Below are positions 30,803-37,853 of a DNA stretch of 38,743 bases, one piece after another. Numbering within the stretch: position 1 is the stretch's first letter; each line of letters starts with the position of its first letter. The stretch spans positions 1 to 38,743 of the forward strand of contig JAUZPY010000006.1 of NCBI GenBank assembly GCA_030705805.1, written 5' to 3'. Source of the DNA: Bacillota bacterium. Its GTDB lineage: Bacteria; Bacillota; Clostridia; CAKSNL01; HGM11501. The notes beneath the pieces were generated by a model. It was not told where the DNA came from. It worked only from the letters and a program-made list of their open reading frames with translations, and did not search any database. The translations under genes and the position numbers were made by a program.

Positions 30803-32211
30803 TATCGAAATATTTGGGAGATAAGGCCTTCTGGAAGAGAACGTTAGTAATTGCGCTTCCTATTGCTTTTCAAAATTTATTGATAAGCTCGTTTTCCTTA
30901 GTAGATACTTTGATGGTAGGCTGGCTTGGAAGCACGGAGCTGTCGGCAGCCGGCATGGCCGGACAATGGAGTTGGTTTTTAAATATAGTTCTTTTTGGTA
31001 TATGCTCCGGTGCATCAGTGTTTTTTGCTCAATATTGGGGCGCTAACAATATAAAAGGTATCCATAAAAGTTATGGCATTGCTTTGACCTCTTCGTTTAT
31101 AGTGTCAATGGTCTTTTTTTATTTTGCCTTTTTTAATCCGGCAGGAGTTATGCAAATTTTTAATAAGGAACCAAAAGTTATAGAGCTGGGGAGCGCTTAC
31201 TTATCTGCAGTCAGCTTTTCCTATCCTGCGACGGCTATCATGACCGTTATGAATACGGTGCTTCGCTCAACTGAAAGAGTTAAACTGCCAATGTATTCTT
31301 CGCTTATTACAACATTATTAAATATAATTCTTAATTACTGCCTTATATTCGGAAAATTCGGCTTTCCCTATATGGGAATAAAGGGAGCGGCAGTGGCCAC
31401 ATCTATTTCAACATGGGTAGGACCCTTTATTATTCTTATAGTTTCTAAAATAGAAAAAAATGTACTGGTTGCTCCGTTAAGAGAGATTTTCACCTTTAGT
31501 ACCAATAGGGTGAAGGAATTTTATGGGAAGGCGGCGCCGGTTATTTTAAACGAAGGCTTATGGGGTCTTGGAACAGTCTTGTTTAATGTTATATATTCTA
31601 ATCTGGGTTCTATGGAATATGCGGCTGTAACCATTTTAAAGACTTTTGAAAACATTTCATTTGTATTTTTTGTAGGTCTTTGCAGCGCCTGCTGTGTAAT
31701 AGTCGGAAAGTATATAGGCTCAGGTGAAATAAAGCAAGCTATAGATGATGCCAGAAGATATACTGTTATATTGCCGATAGTAAGCATTGTTGTCGGAGCG
31801 CTCATTATTATATTCAGGGAACAGCTTATTTTCATTTTTAATTTATCCGGTAATATATCTGAAACTACACTTAAGACAGCAAAAATTCTTATGTTAATTT
31901 ACGCTCTGGAAATTCCTATAAGAAATATTCCATATATTCAGATCGTAGGCATATTCAGGAGCGGGGGAGATACGATTACAGCCATTAAATATGATCTTTC
32001 CAGTGAGTGGCTTATGGCTCTTCCCGCAACCTTTATTGCAGCTTATATACTTAAACTTCCCTTTGTATGGGTCTATGTTATAATGTATATTTTTGAAGAT
32101 TATTTAAAGAGCATACTCTGCATAAAACATTATTTGTCTAAGAAATGGATAAAACCCGTAACCGAGCAGGGCGTTGAAGGGTATGAAAAATATAAAGCTG
32201 AAACCGCATAG
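30799..32211 (+). CDS. MATE-family efflux transporter
   Basis: This 470-aa membrane protein has twelve predicted transmembrane segments in two related halves, the MATE fold, which exports cationic drugs or metabolites using a Na+ or H+ gradient. Typical segments are LIISSFSLVDTLMVGWLG-like (residues about 27-45) and AVATSISTWVGPFIILI. The start is TTG 30799, set inside the Nudix stop (TTGA), with AAGGAGG 8 nt upstream; no ATG near has a site. A stem-loop with a T-run follows the stop. Confidence 0.92.
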   Translation: MISKYLGDKAFWKRTLVIALPIAFQNLLISSFSLVDTLMVGWLGSTELSAAGMAGQWSWFLNIVLFGICSGASVFFAQYWGANNIKGIHKSYGIALTSSFIVSMVFFYFAFFNPAGVMQIFNKEPKVIELGSAYLSAVSFSYPATAIMTVMNTVLRSTERVKLPMYSSLITTLLNIILNYCLIFGKFGFPYMGIKGAAVATSISTWVGPFIILIVSKIEKNVLVAPLREIFTFSTNRVKEFYGKAAPVILNEGLWGLGTVLFNVIYSNLGSMEYAAVTILKTFENISFVFFVGLCSACCVIVGKYIGSGEIKQAIDDARRYTVILPIVSIVVGALIIIFREQLIFIFNLSGNISETTLKTAKILMLIYALEIPIRNIPYIQIVGIFRSGGDTITAIKYDLSSEWLMALPATFIAAYILKLPFVWVYVIMYIFEDYLKSILCIKHYLSKKWIKPVTEQGVEGYEKYKAETA

Positions 32212-32247
32212 AAAAGGATCTATTGCACAATAAGCTAGGAAACAGGG

Positions 32248-32297
32248 AAATACGCCTTGAAACAGCTCAAAAAGCCAATTCAAGACGTATTTTTTTC
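32248..32297 (+). terminator. Terminator of the Nudix-MATE unit
   Basis: AAATACGCCTTGAA (32248-32261) pairs with TTCAAGACGTATTT (32279-32292) with one mismatch, followed by further T residues. Confidence 0.75.
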
Positions 32298-32360
32298 ATG
32301 CATTATTTTTGAAGAGGCCGTTTTGCTTTCACCCATTCTTCTAGGTCTCCTTATTCTAAA

Positions 32361-32400
32361 ATAAGTAAAAGGCAGACCGTGTGTCTGCCTTTAGCTTATT
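32361..32400 (-). terminator. Terminator of the AraC gene
   Basis: AAAGGCAGA (32368-32376) and TCTGCCTTT (32384-32392) form a perfect stem, extended outward by AATAAG and CTTATT after a short asymmetry. It lies 20-50 bp beyond the minus-strand stop. Confidence 0.7.
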
Positions 32401-32418
32401 GTTTGACTTAGCTGATGG

Positions 32419-33255
32419 TTATGATTTATTCTTTGAGAATATGATTCTGTATTCGGTTGGGGTAATGCTGCTGTGCTTTTTAAAAAAGCGTGAAAAGTAT
32501 GCGGTATCTTTTATTCCCAGATCTTTTGATATTTGTTCAATAGGCAGTGAGGTTGAACAGAGAAGATGCATTGCTCTGTATACTTTCAAGCGTCCAAAGT
32601 ATTTAAGGGGAGACAGTCCGAAGGCTTCCTTGAATTTCTTTATAAAATACGTGGGTTGCATATAAACAAGCGATGCCAAATCGTTAATATTAACATTACC
32701 GGCTATGTTTTCGGACATATATTTTAGTATGGGACTAAAAAGCTCGTCAGATTTACTCATCTTAGAGCGCTGTTCAATATAAATCTTCACAATATTTAAT
32801 ATGTTGGCACACCATATGATATCATATGTCACACTTTTATAATATTCATAATGCATAGATTTTTCAAAGAATTGGGATACAATGTTTGGGCTCTCCGTAT
32901 CTACCACGTAATTGCCGTCAGTAAGGCCCAGCAGCTCGAACAAGTCATTCCCGTTGGCTTCGACGGAAAACCAAATCTCATACATGGCGAAATAATTTGA
33001 CATATGAGTATATGCTCTTCTTTTGCCTTTTGGCAAAAAGGCCAGTTGTCCGGGCTTAACAATGTAATATTTATCCTCTATAGTAAGGTAGCACTCTCCT
33101 GAAACTACAAAGAAAAAAACGTCATTCATTCCTACATGGCCGACAGGGTCACCTTTCCAGGTCATAGGCGGGATATAGAATTGAATGTTTTTTGGGGATA
33201 CACTTATGCTGTCTAATTTTATTTCCGGGGAAATGAATTCAGAAATGTTTTCCAT
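32419..33255 (-). CDS. AraC-family regulator, divergent from nagA-nagB
   Basis: This 278-aa protein has an N-terminal cupin domain (about 25-110, DVFFFVVSGECYLTIEDKYY and KPGQLAFLPKGKRR) and a C-terminal double helix-turn-helix (about 178-278: VNINDLASLVYMQPTYFIKK; IEQISKDLGIKDTAYFSRFF). ATG 33255 follows GGGAGGA at 5-nt spacing. The gene points away from nagA over a 200-bp region with the nagA promoter, so it probably controls amino-sugar use and may sense N-acetylglucosamine or its phosphate. The usual Gram-positive nag regulator is the GntR-type NagR, so an AraC protein here would be an alternative. Confidence 0.88.
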   Translation of the reverse strand: MENISEFISPEIKLDSISVSPKNIQFYIPPMTWKGDPVGHVGMNDVFFFVVSGECYLTIEDKYYIVKPGQLAFLPKGKRRAYTHMSNYFAMYEIWFSVEANGNDLFELLGLTDGNYVVDTESPNIVSQFFEKSMHYEYYKSVTYDIIWCANILNIVKIYIEQRSKMSKSDELFSPILKYMSENIAGNVNINDLASLVYMQPTYFIKKFKEAFGLSPLKYFGRLKVYRAMHLLCSTSLPIEQISKDLGIKDTAYFSRFFKKHSSITPTEYRIIFSKNKS

Positions 33256-33388
33256 TAGTCCTCCCGTTTTACAAAATAGTTATACTATAGATAATTTTGT
33301 CCTAATAATGCAAATAAACCCCTTCGTAATAACTAAGTGTATTTTAATGTAGATTATAATTTTGTCATAAAAAACACAATAATGTTTA

Positions 33389-33417
33389 TTTACACAACAA
33401 TTTTATCGCTATATAAT
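33389..33417 (+). promoter_or_regulatory. Sigma-A promoter of nagA-nagB
   Basis: TTTACA (33389-33394), 17 bp, TATAAT (33412-33417), 38 bp before the nagA start codon. Confidence 0.75.
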
Positions 33418-33455
33418 GATTATGTCAATAATAATTTTAAAGAAAGGGTCATTAA

Positions 33456-34643
33456 ATGTTAAGAATAAAGAACTGTAAAATCATTTCCGGCAATTCAGTT
33501 TTAGAAAAATATCTTTACATAAAAAACGGCATAATATTTGCCATAACAAATGAAGAGTTGCCTTTCGATAGTGAAATAGACGGGGAAGGTCTTTACGCCT
33601 CTCCGGGTTTTATTGATATTCACAGCCATGGCGGAGGCGGATATGATTTTATGGATGGAGGCTTTAAGCCAATCGAAAGAGCGGCCAAAGCTCATTTTGT
33701 GCATGGAACAACCACAATATATCCGACGGGTCTTACAGCAAGCAATCAATGTTTAAAGAATTTTATAAATGATGTAAAGAAAGTAATGTCATTAGATGGT
33801 ATACCTCATATTCCGGGGTTGCATTTAGAAGGCCCGTATTTCAGCTATGAGCAGAGGGGGGCACAAAACCCCAGATATTTAAGAAATCCGGATAAAAAGG
33901 AATATGCTGAGCTTATCAACATGGCTGACGGAGCTATAAAGCGTATAAGCTATGCACCGGAACTTCCGGGAGCAGAAGAATTGACAGATTATCTTTCTGA
34001 GAAAGGAATTGTAGCGGCACTGGGACACACAGAAGCGTTTTATGATGATATATTAAAGGTATATAATAAAGGCTGCCATTTAGCAACACATCTTTATTCG
34101 GGTATGTCGGGAGTTAAAAGAGTAGGCGGCTTTAGAAAACTGGGAGCAGTTGAAAGCTCTCTTTTACTGGACGATATGTATGTTGAAGTTATAGCGGACG
34201 GACTTCATCTTCCGCCTGAGCTTTTAAAACTTATATATAAGGTAAAGGGATCAGGCAAAACTATACTTGTAACCGATTCTATGAGAGGTGCGGGAATGGC
34301 GGAAGGCCCTTCGACTCTTGGCCCCAAAGAAGAAGGCATTGAATGCATAATTGAAAATGGAATTGCATGGATGACGGACAGAACCGGTTTCGCCGGAAGT
34401 GTTGCAACATCTGACCGTCTTGTTAGAACTATGTATAAGCTGGTTGGAATAGACATTGTAAACAGTATAAAAATGATAACTGAAACACCTGCAAAAATTA
34501 TGGGTCTTAAAAATACAGGAAGTCTAATAGAAGGTTTTGACGCAGACATAGTAATTTTTGACGATGATATAAATGTAAAGTATATTATAAAGAAGGAGAA
34601 GAAAGCATGGAAATCAGAATCTGTGAGAATTCACAAAAATTAG
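33456..34643 (+). CDS. nagA: N-acetylglucosamine-6-phosphate deacetylase
   Basis: This 395-aa amidohydrolase converts GlcNAc-6-phosphate to glucosamine-6-phosphate in the cytoplasm. Metal-site features are His56-x-His58 in GFIDIHSHGG, the Glu in GLHLEGPYFS, the histidines in ALGHTEAF and ATHLYSG, and the catalytic Asp in LVTDSMRG. AAAGGG lies before the ATG. The 3' end overlaps nagB by 37 bp, longer than usual, and the nagB ribosome site GGAGAAG lies inside nagA, so the genes are tightly coupled. Confidence 0.95.
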   Translation: MLRIKNCKIISGNSVLEKYLYIKNGIIFAITNEELPFDSEIDGEGLYASPGFIDIHSHGGGGYDFMDGGFKPIERAAKAHFVHGTTTIYPTGLTASNQCLKNFINDVKKVMSLDGIPHIPGLHLEGPYFSYEQRGAQNPRYLRNPDKKEYAELINMADGAIKRISYAPELPGAEELTDYLSEKGIVAALGHTEAFYDDILKVYNKGCHLATHLYSGMSGVKRVGGFRKLGAVESSLLLDDMYVEVIADGLHLPPELLKLIYKVKGSGKTILVTDSMRGAGMAEGPSTLGPKEEGIECIIENGIAWMTDRTGFAGSVATSDRLVRTMYKLVGIDIVNSIKMITETPAKIMGLKNTGSLIEGFDADIVIFDDDINVKYIIKKEKKAWKSESVRIHKN

Positions 34644-35338
34644 GAGAAAGTGCTGCAAAACACGTAGCCGAATCTTTAAGAAAGGCAATTGCCGAAAAAG
34701 GTTTTGCAAGAATAGTATTATCTACAGGAGCTTCTCAGTTTGATACAATATCTGCACTTGTAAAAGAGGACGTTGCTTGGGAAAAGGTTGAAATGTTCCA
34801 CTTGGATGAATATGTAGGCTTACCCATTACACACAAGGCAAGTTTTAGAAAATACTTGCAGGAAAGGTTTGTAGACAAAGTAGGAAAACTTAAATCCGTA
34901 AACTTTGTTGATGGAACAAAAGAAGGAATAGCTACTCTGACTAAAGAACTCAGAAAATCACCTGTTGACATCGGGTTGATCGGAATCGGTGAAAACGGAC
35001 ATATCGCTTTTAATGACCCTCCGGCTGACTTTGATACAAAGGAAGCATATATTATTGTAAATCTTGACGATAATTGCAAGAAACAGCAAATGGGGGAAGG
35101 CTGGTTCCCCACTATAGATGACGTTCCTAAAGGGGCGGTATCTATGACCGTTTATCAGATAATGGAGTGCAAGGAAATAGTATCGTGCGTTCCCTATGCA
35201 GTTAAGGCCTCTGCCATAGAAAAGACACTTACATCAAAAGAAGTTACAAACTTAGTACCTGCCACAAAACTTAGAGAGCATCCAAACTGTACGATTTATG
35301 TTGATATGGATTCGGCAAAAAATGTTATTAAATTTTAA
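34607..35338 (+). CDS. nagB: Glucosamine-6-phosphate deaminase
   Basis: This 243-aa enzyme isomerises and deaminates glucosamine-6-phosphate to fructose-6-phosphate and ammonia, feeding glycolysis. The general base Asp is in FHLDEYVGL and the catalytic His in GIGENGHIAFNDPP. The sequence resembles the shorter Gram-positive NagB forms without the allosteric C-terminal extension. It is coupled to nagA by a 37-bp overlap and closed by a strong terminator. The GH3 enzyme at 11.5 kb could supply the substrate. Confidence 0.95.
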   Translation: MEIRICENSQKLGESAAKHVAESLRKAIAEKGFARIVLSTGASQFDTISALVKEDVAWEKVEMFHLDEYVGLPITHKASFRKYLQERFVDKVGKLKSVNFVDGTKEGIATLTKELRKSPVDIGLIGIGENGHIAFNDPPADFDTKEAYIIVNLDDNCKKQQMGEGWFPTIDDVPKGAVSMTVYQIMECKEIVSCVPYAVKASAIEKTLTSKEVTNLVPATKLREHPNCTIYVDMDSAKNVIKF

Positions 35339-35344
35339 AATATC

Positions 35345-35380
35345 AGCGCTTCCGGTAAAAAAACCGGAAGCGCTTTTTCT
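35345..35380 (+). terminator. Strong terminator of nagA-nagB
   Basis: AGCGCTTCCGGT (35345-35356), six A, ACCGGAAGCGCT (35363-35374), then TTTTCT. Confidence 0.92.
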
Positions 35381-35388
35381 AAGGCTTC

Positions 35389-35417
35389 TTGACGAATTTG
35401 GTTTTATCCGTTATAAT
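35389..35417 (+). promoter_or_regulatory. Sigma-A promoter of the DeoR-family regulator
   Basis: TTGACG (35389-35394), 17 bp, TATAAT (35412-35417), 64 bp before the start codon. Confidence 0.82.
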
Positions 35418-35441
35418 GGGCTAGGCAGGATGGGTTTTTTA

Positions 35442-35463
35442 TAGGAGCTATAGCGCGCTCCTA
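35442..35463 (+). promoter_or_regulatory. Inverted repeat in the DeoR leader, possible operator
   Basis: TAGGAGC (35442-35448), 8 nt, GCTCCTA (35457-35463), about 18 nt after the expected start site. It could be an autoregulatory operator or an RNA hairpin. No other copy was seen in the window. Confidence 0.45.
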
Positions 35464-35481
35464 ACCAAAGGGGGAAAAATT

Positions 35482-36249
35482 GTGGCTGAAATAACGGTAC
35501 AGGAAAGAAGAAATAAAATATTGGAGCTTCTACATAGAGACGGAAAGGTAAGAGTAAACGATTTAAGCAAAACTTTTGAGGTTTCTGAGGTAAGTATCAG
35601 AGCTGATCTTGCAGAACTTGAAGAAAAAGAGCTTTTATCAAGAGTACATGGAGGAGCGGTAAGCAGCTACAAGGCGTATTATAATATGAGCCTTGCCCAG
35701 CGCTCTGCTGAAAATGCAAAAGAAAAATATGAGATAGCTGCAAAAACTGCCGAAATGATTCACGATGATGAAACCCTTATTATGAACGCCGGAACAACTC
35801 CTATTTTTGTAATGCGCGCAATAAGTCAGAAAAAGCTTACCATTGTTACAAATTCTATTGCTTTGGCTCTGGAAGGAGCTAAGCATTCAAACTTGAAAAT
35901 AATACTTTTAGGTGGAGATGTTGACGCAGAATATCAGTTTACTTACGGCACATCAGTCTTAAAAATGCTTTCGGAATACCATGCGGACAAGCTGATTTTA
36001 TCTGTCGACGGTATAGACAAAGAAAAGGGAATATCAACTTTCTACTATCAGGAGGCTGAAATTTGCTCGAAAATGATTGAACAAGCTAAGATGACTATCG
36101 TTGCAGCTGACTACACAAAAATAGGCAGAGTTGCTTTTTCCGAAATTGACGGCCTTAATGTAATGGATGCCATGGTGACAAATTCTAAAGCGCCAAAAGA
36201 AGAAATAAAAGGCATTAGCAAAACAGGAGTTAAAATAATTTTAGCTTAA
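35482..36249 (+). CDS. DeoR/GlpR-family sugar-phosphate regulator
   Basis: This 255-aa repressor has an N-terminal winged helix-turn-helix (about 6-58, NKILELLHRDGKVRVNDLSK to VSIRADLAELEE) with the DeoR signature, and a C-terminal phosphosugar-binding domain (about 75-240) containing LIMNAGTTPIFVMRA and LSVDGIDKEKGIST. Such proteins release DNA when a phosphorylated sugar binds. GTG 35482 follows GGGGGAAA at suitable spacing. It has its own promoter and terminator and sits directly before the TIM-YjbQ-MFS unit, its likely target. Confidence 0.9.
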   Translation: MAEITVQERRNKILELLHRDGKVRVNDLSKTFEVSEVSIRADLAELEEKELLSRVHGGAVSSYKAYYNMSLAQRSAENAKEKYEIAAKTAEMIHDDETLIMNAGTTPIFVMRAISQKKLTIVTNSIALALEGAKHSNLKIILLGGDVDAEYQFTYGTSVLKMLSEYHADKLILSVDGIDKEKGISTFYYQEAEICSKMIEQAKMTIVAADYTKIGRVAFSEIDGLNVMDAMVTNSKAPKEEIKGISKTGVKIILA

Positions 36250-36253
36250 TTTT

Positions 36254-36292
36254 AAAAAGTGTTGAATTTTTAAATAATTCAACACTTTTTTA
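36254..36292 (+). terminator. Terminator after the DeoR gene
   Basis: AAAAAGTGTTGAATT (36254-36268) and AATTCAACACTTTTT (36276-36290) form a perfect 15-bp stem with a T-run. The next promoter begins within 3 bp. Confidence 0.88.
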
Positions 36293-36321
36293 TTGACAAA
36301 GACAAGGTAAGGATTTATAAT
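36293..36321 (+). promoter_or_regulatory. Consensus sigma-A promoter of the TIM-YjbQ unit
   Basis: TTGACA (36293-36298), 17 bp, TATAAT (36316-36321): both boxes perfect. Just downstream (36330-36362) GAAA recurs four times at irregular spacing (ACGAAAGATGAAAAGAAAC and further), which might be a DeoR-type operator. Confidence 0.85.
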
Positions 36322-36377
36322 ATAAGAAAGCAAACGAAAGATGAAAAGAAACATAATGAAAGTGTGACTAATTATGA

Positions 36378-36558
36378 AACAGCAAAGAAAGCGATCCGCT
36401 TGGATTAATGGCAACTTCAAGTTATGTTACAATTGATAGCTGTTTTTGATGCTCTGCTTGCGGCAATAATAGAGGAAACCGGATATACATCGGCACAGTT
36501 TGGACTTATAAATCCGGGTGGAGCGGTTGGAGAACTGTTAAATAGGGAGGCTAAATAA
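36378..36558 (+). pseudogene. Decayed C-terminus of a SIS-domain phosphosugar isomerase
   Basis: Two frames joined by one extra base near 36435 give 59 residues of a SIS-domain C-terminus. The first frame (36378-36434) holds DPLGLMATSSYVTI after an in-frame TGA. The second (36436-36558) holds IAVFDALLAAIIEETGY and FGLINPGGAVGELLNREAK and ends at TAA 36556-36558. The NPGGAVG and ATSS segments are typical of KpsF/GutQ-like sugar-phosphate isomerases. The other roughly 150 N-terminal residues are gone, apparently by a deletion that placed the promoter next to the remnant. The old stop still overlaps the next start (TAATG), so the gene was once coupled to it. Function is lost here. Confidence 0.75.
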
Positions 36559-37259
36559 TGTATAAAGGGTTAAAAATAAAGGCACCATTCTTTGAGATTG
36601 GCCCAAAAGCGTATTTATACGGGGAGGAAATGCTTAAGCTTGCCAAAGTAATTGATAAGACAGCTTTAAAGTATGATGTTGACATCATAGTAACACCTCA
36701 GTATACAGATATTAAGCTTTTATCTGATAATACAGAGCGGATTTTGGTGTTTGCTCAACACATGGATTATTTACCCATCGGAAGAGGTCTTGGAAGTGTT
36801 TTGCCTGAAGCTGTCAAGGCAGCGGGAGCGGTTGGCGTAATGCTGAATCATGCCGAAAAGCCTTTGGCAATGGAGGAAATTGACAAAACAATAAAGCGTG
36901 CTGATGAAGTAGGATTAGGGACAATAGTATGTGCCGATACGATAGAAGACGTAAAACAGATTGCCGGTATGTCACCTAATTTAATTGTAGCAGAACCGAC
37001 AGACCTTATAGGTACAGGTAAGACCAGTGACACAAACTACGTCCTTGAAACAATAAAAACTGTAAGAGACATAAACCCTGATATTATGGTTTTACAGGGT
37101 GCCGGTATTTCTAACGGCACGGATGTTTACAATACCATTAAGTTAGGGGCGATGGCAACGGGCTCGACGAGCGGAGTAATTAAAGCAAAAGACCCCTATG
37201 CAATGGTAGAAGAGATGATTTATTCTCTGCGTAAAGCTTGGGATGAACTACATAAATAA
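36558..37259 (+). CDS. Triose-phosphate-isomerase-like TIM-barrel protein (archaeal TPI relative)
   Basis: This 233-aa protein resembles the short archaeal triose-phosphate isomerases: FAQHMDYLPIGRGLGSVLPE, then VGVMLNHAEKPL with the catalytic His98, CADTIEDVKQI, and VAEPTDLIGTG with the catalytic Glu146, and a phosphate-loop stretch GAGISNGTDV. The N-terminal Asn-x-Lys pair of true TPI is absent; the equivalent stretch reads LKIKAPFFEIGPKAYLYG, so Lys8 or Lys17 might substitute. It is therefore probably an isomerase of another phosphosugar. AGGGAGG lies 8 nt before the ATG, inside the SIS remnant. It is followed by the YjbQ gene after 24 bp. The product assignment by family is firm; the reaction is not. 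Confidence 0.8.
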   Translation: MYKGLKIKAPFFEIGPKAYLYGEEMLKLAKVIDKTALKYDVDIIVTPQYTDIKLLSDNTERILVFAQHMDYLPIGRGLGSVLPEAVKAAGAVGVMLNHAEKPLAMEEIDKTIKRADEVGLGTIVCADTIEDVKQIAGMSPNLIVAEPTDLIGTGKTSDTNYVLETIKTVRDINPDIMVLQGAGISNGTDVYNTIKLGAMATGSTSGVIKAKDPYAMVEEMIYSLRKAWDELHK

Positions 37260-37283
37260 TTAAATATTTAGGGAGGTACGCTA

Positions 37284-37784
37284 ATGTCAGTTTATCTTGG
37301 TAAGATTAAAGTTCAGTCAAAGGACCATATGCCCTGCTTCCATAATGTAACCGAAGAAGTTAAAAAAATAGTAGCAGAGAGCGGAATTAAGAACGGTCTT
37401 ATAACAGTCTACTCCCATCATACAACTTGTTCTGTTATAACACAGGAATGTTCTCATGACTTAAACTATTTTGGCAGAGAATATATGCAGGTTGACCTTA
37501 TGGAAATCATGGAAAAGTTAATACCTACGTGCCGCAGTGAGGGACAGTATCATCATCCGGGTCCTAAGCATATAGAATTTGCACTTACATTCCCGGATGA
37601 AGAGCCTAAGGGCAGTCTTAATACAGATGCGCATCTTCGTAGTTGCTTCTTTGGCAGAAGCGAAAACATTGTTCTTGAGAATGGTGTAATTTCACTCGGC
37701 GATTTTGGATTCATATATTTCATTGACTGGGATCAGGTCAGAGAGCGTGAAAGAGTCGTTGAAGTATTGATAATGGGTGAGTAA
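37284..37784 (+). CDS. YjbQ/UPF0047-family protein
   Basis: This 166-aa protein belongs to the UPF0047/YjbQ group, annotated as secondary thiamine-phosphate synthase from weak activity. The signature YSHHTTCSVITQ and later YHHPGPKHIEF carry the conserved histidines. It is longer than the usual 130-140 aa: the segment after GSLNTDAHLRS and the C-terminus (GFIYFIDWDQVRERERVVEV) differ from common YjbQ. GGGAGGT precedes the ATG at 7-nt spacing. Its place in a sugar-phosphate operon, not a thiamine one, argues for a role in carbohydrate metabolism. A hairpin 10 bp after the stop may separate it from the transporter. Confidence 0.85.
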   Translation: MSVYLGKIKVQSKDHMPCFHNVTEEVKKIVAESGIKNGLITVYSHHTTCSVITQECSHDLNYFGREYMQVDLMEIMEKLIPTCRSEGQYHHPGPKHIEFALTFPDEEPKGSLNTDAHLRSCFFGRSENIVLENGVISLGDFGFIYFIDWDQVRERERVVEVLIMGE

Positions 37785-37793
37785 TAATAGCTG

Positions 37794-37834
37794 GGCTTTG
37801 GGGGTTTTACCCTCAAAGCCGTTTTGCGTTTTAA
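37794..37834 (+). terminator. Hairpin between the YjbQ and MFS genes, partial terminator
   Basis: GGCTTTGGGGG (37794-37804), loop TTTTA, CCCTCAAAGCC (37810-37820) with one G-T pair, then GTTTTGCGTTTT. The U-tract is interrupted, so some read-through is likely. Confidence 0.65.
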
Positions 37835-37853
37835 AAGGTGGGGAATTTAGACC

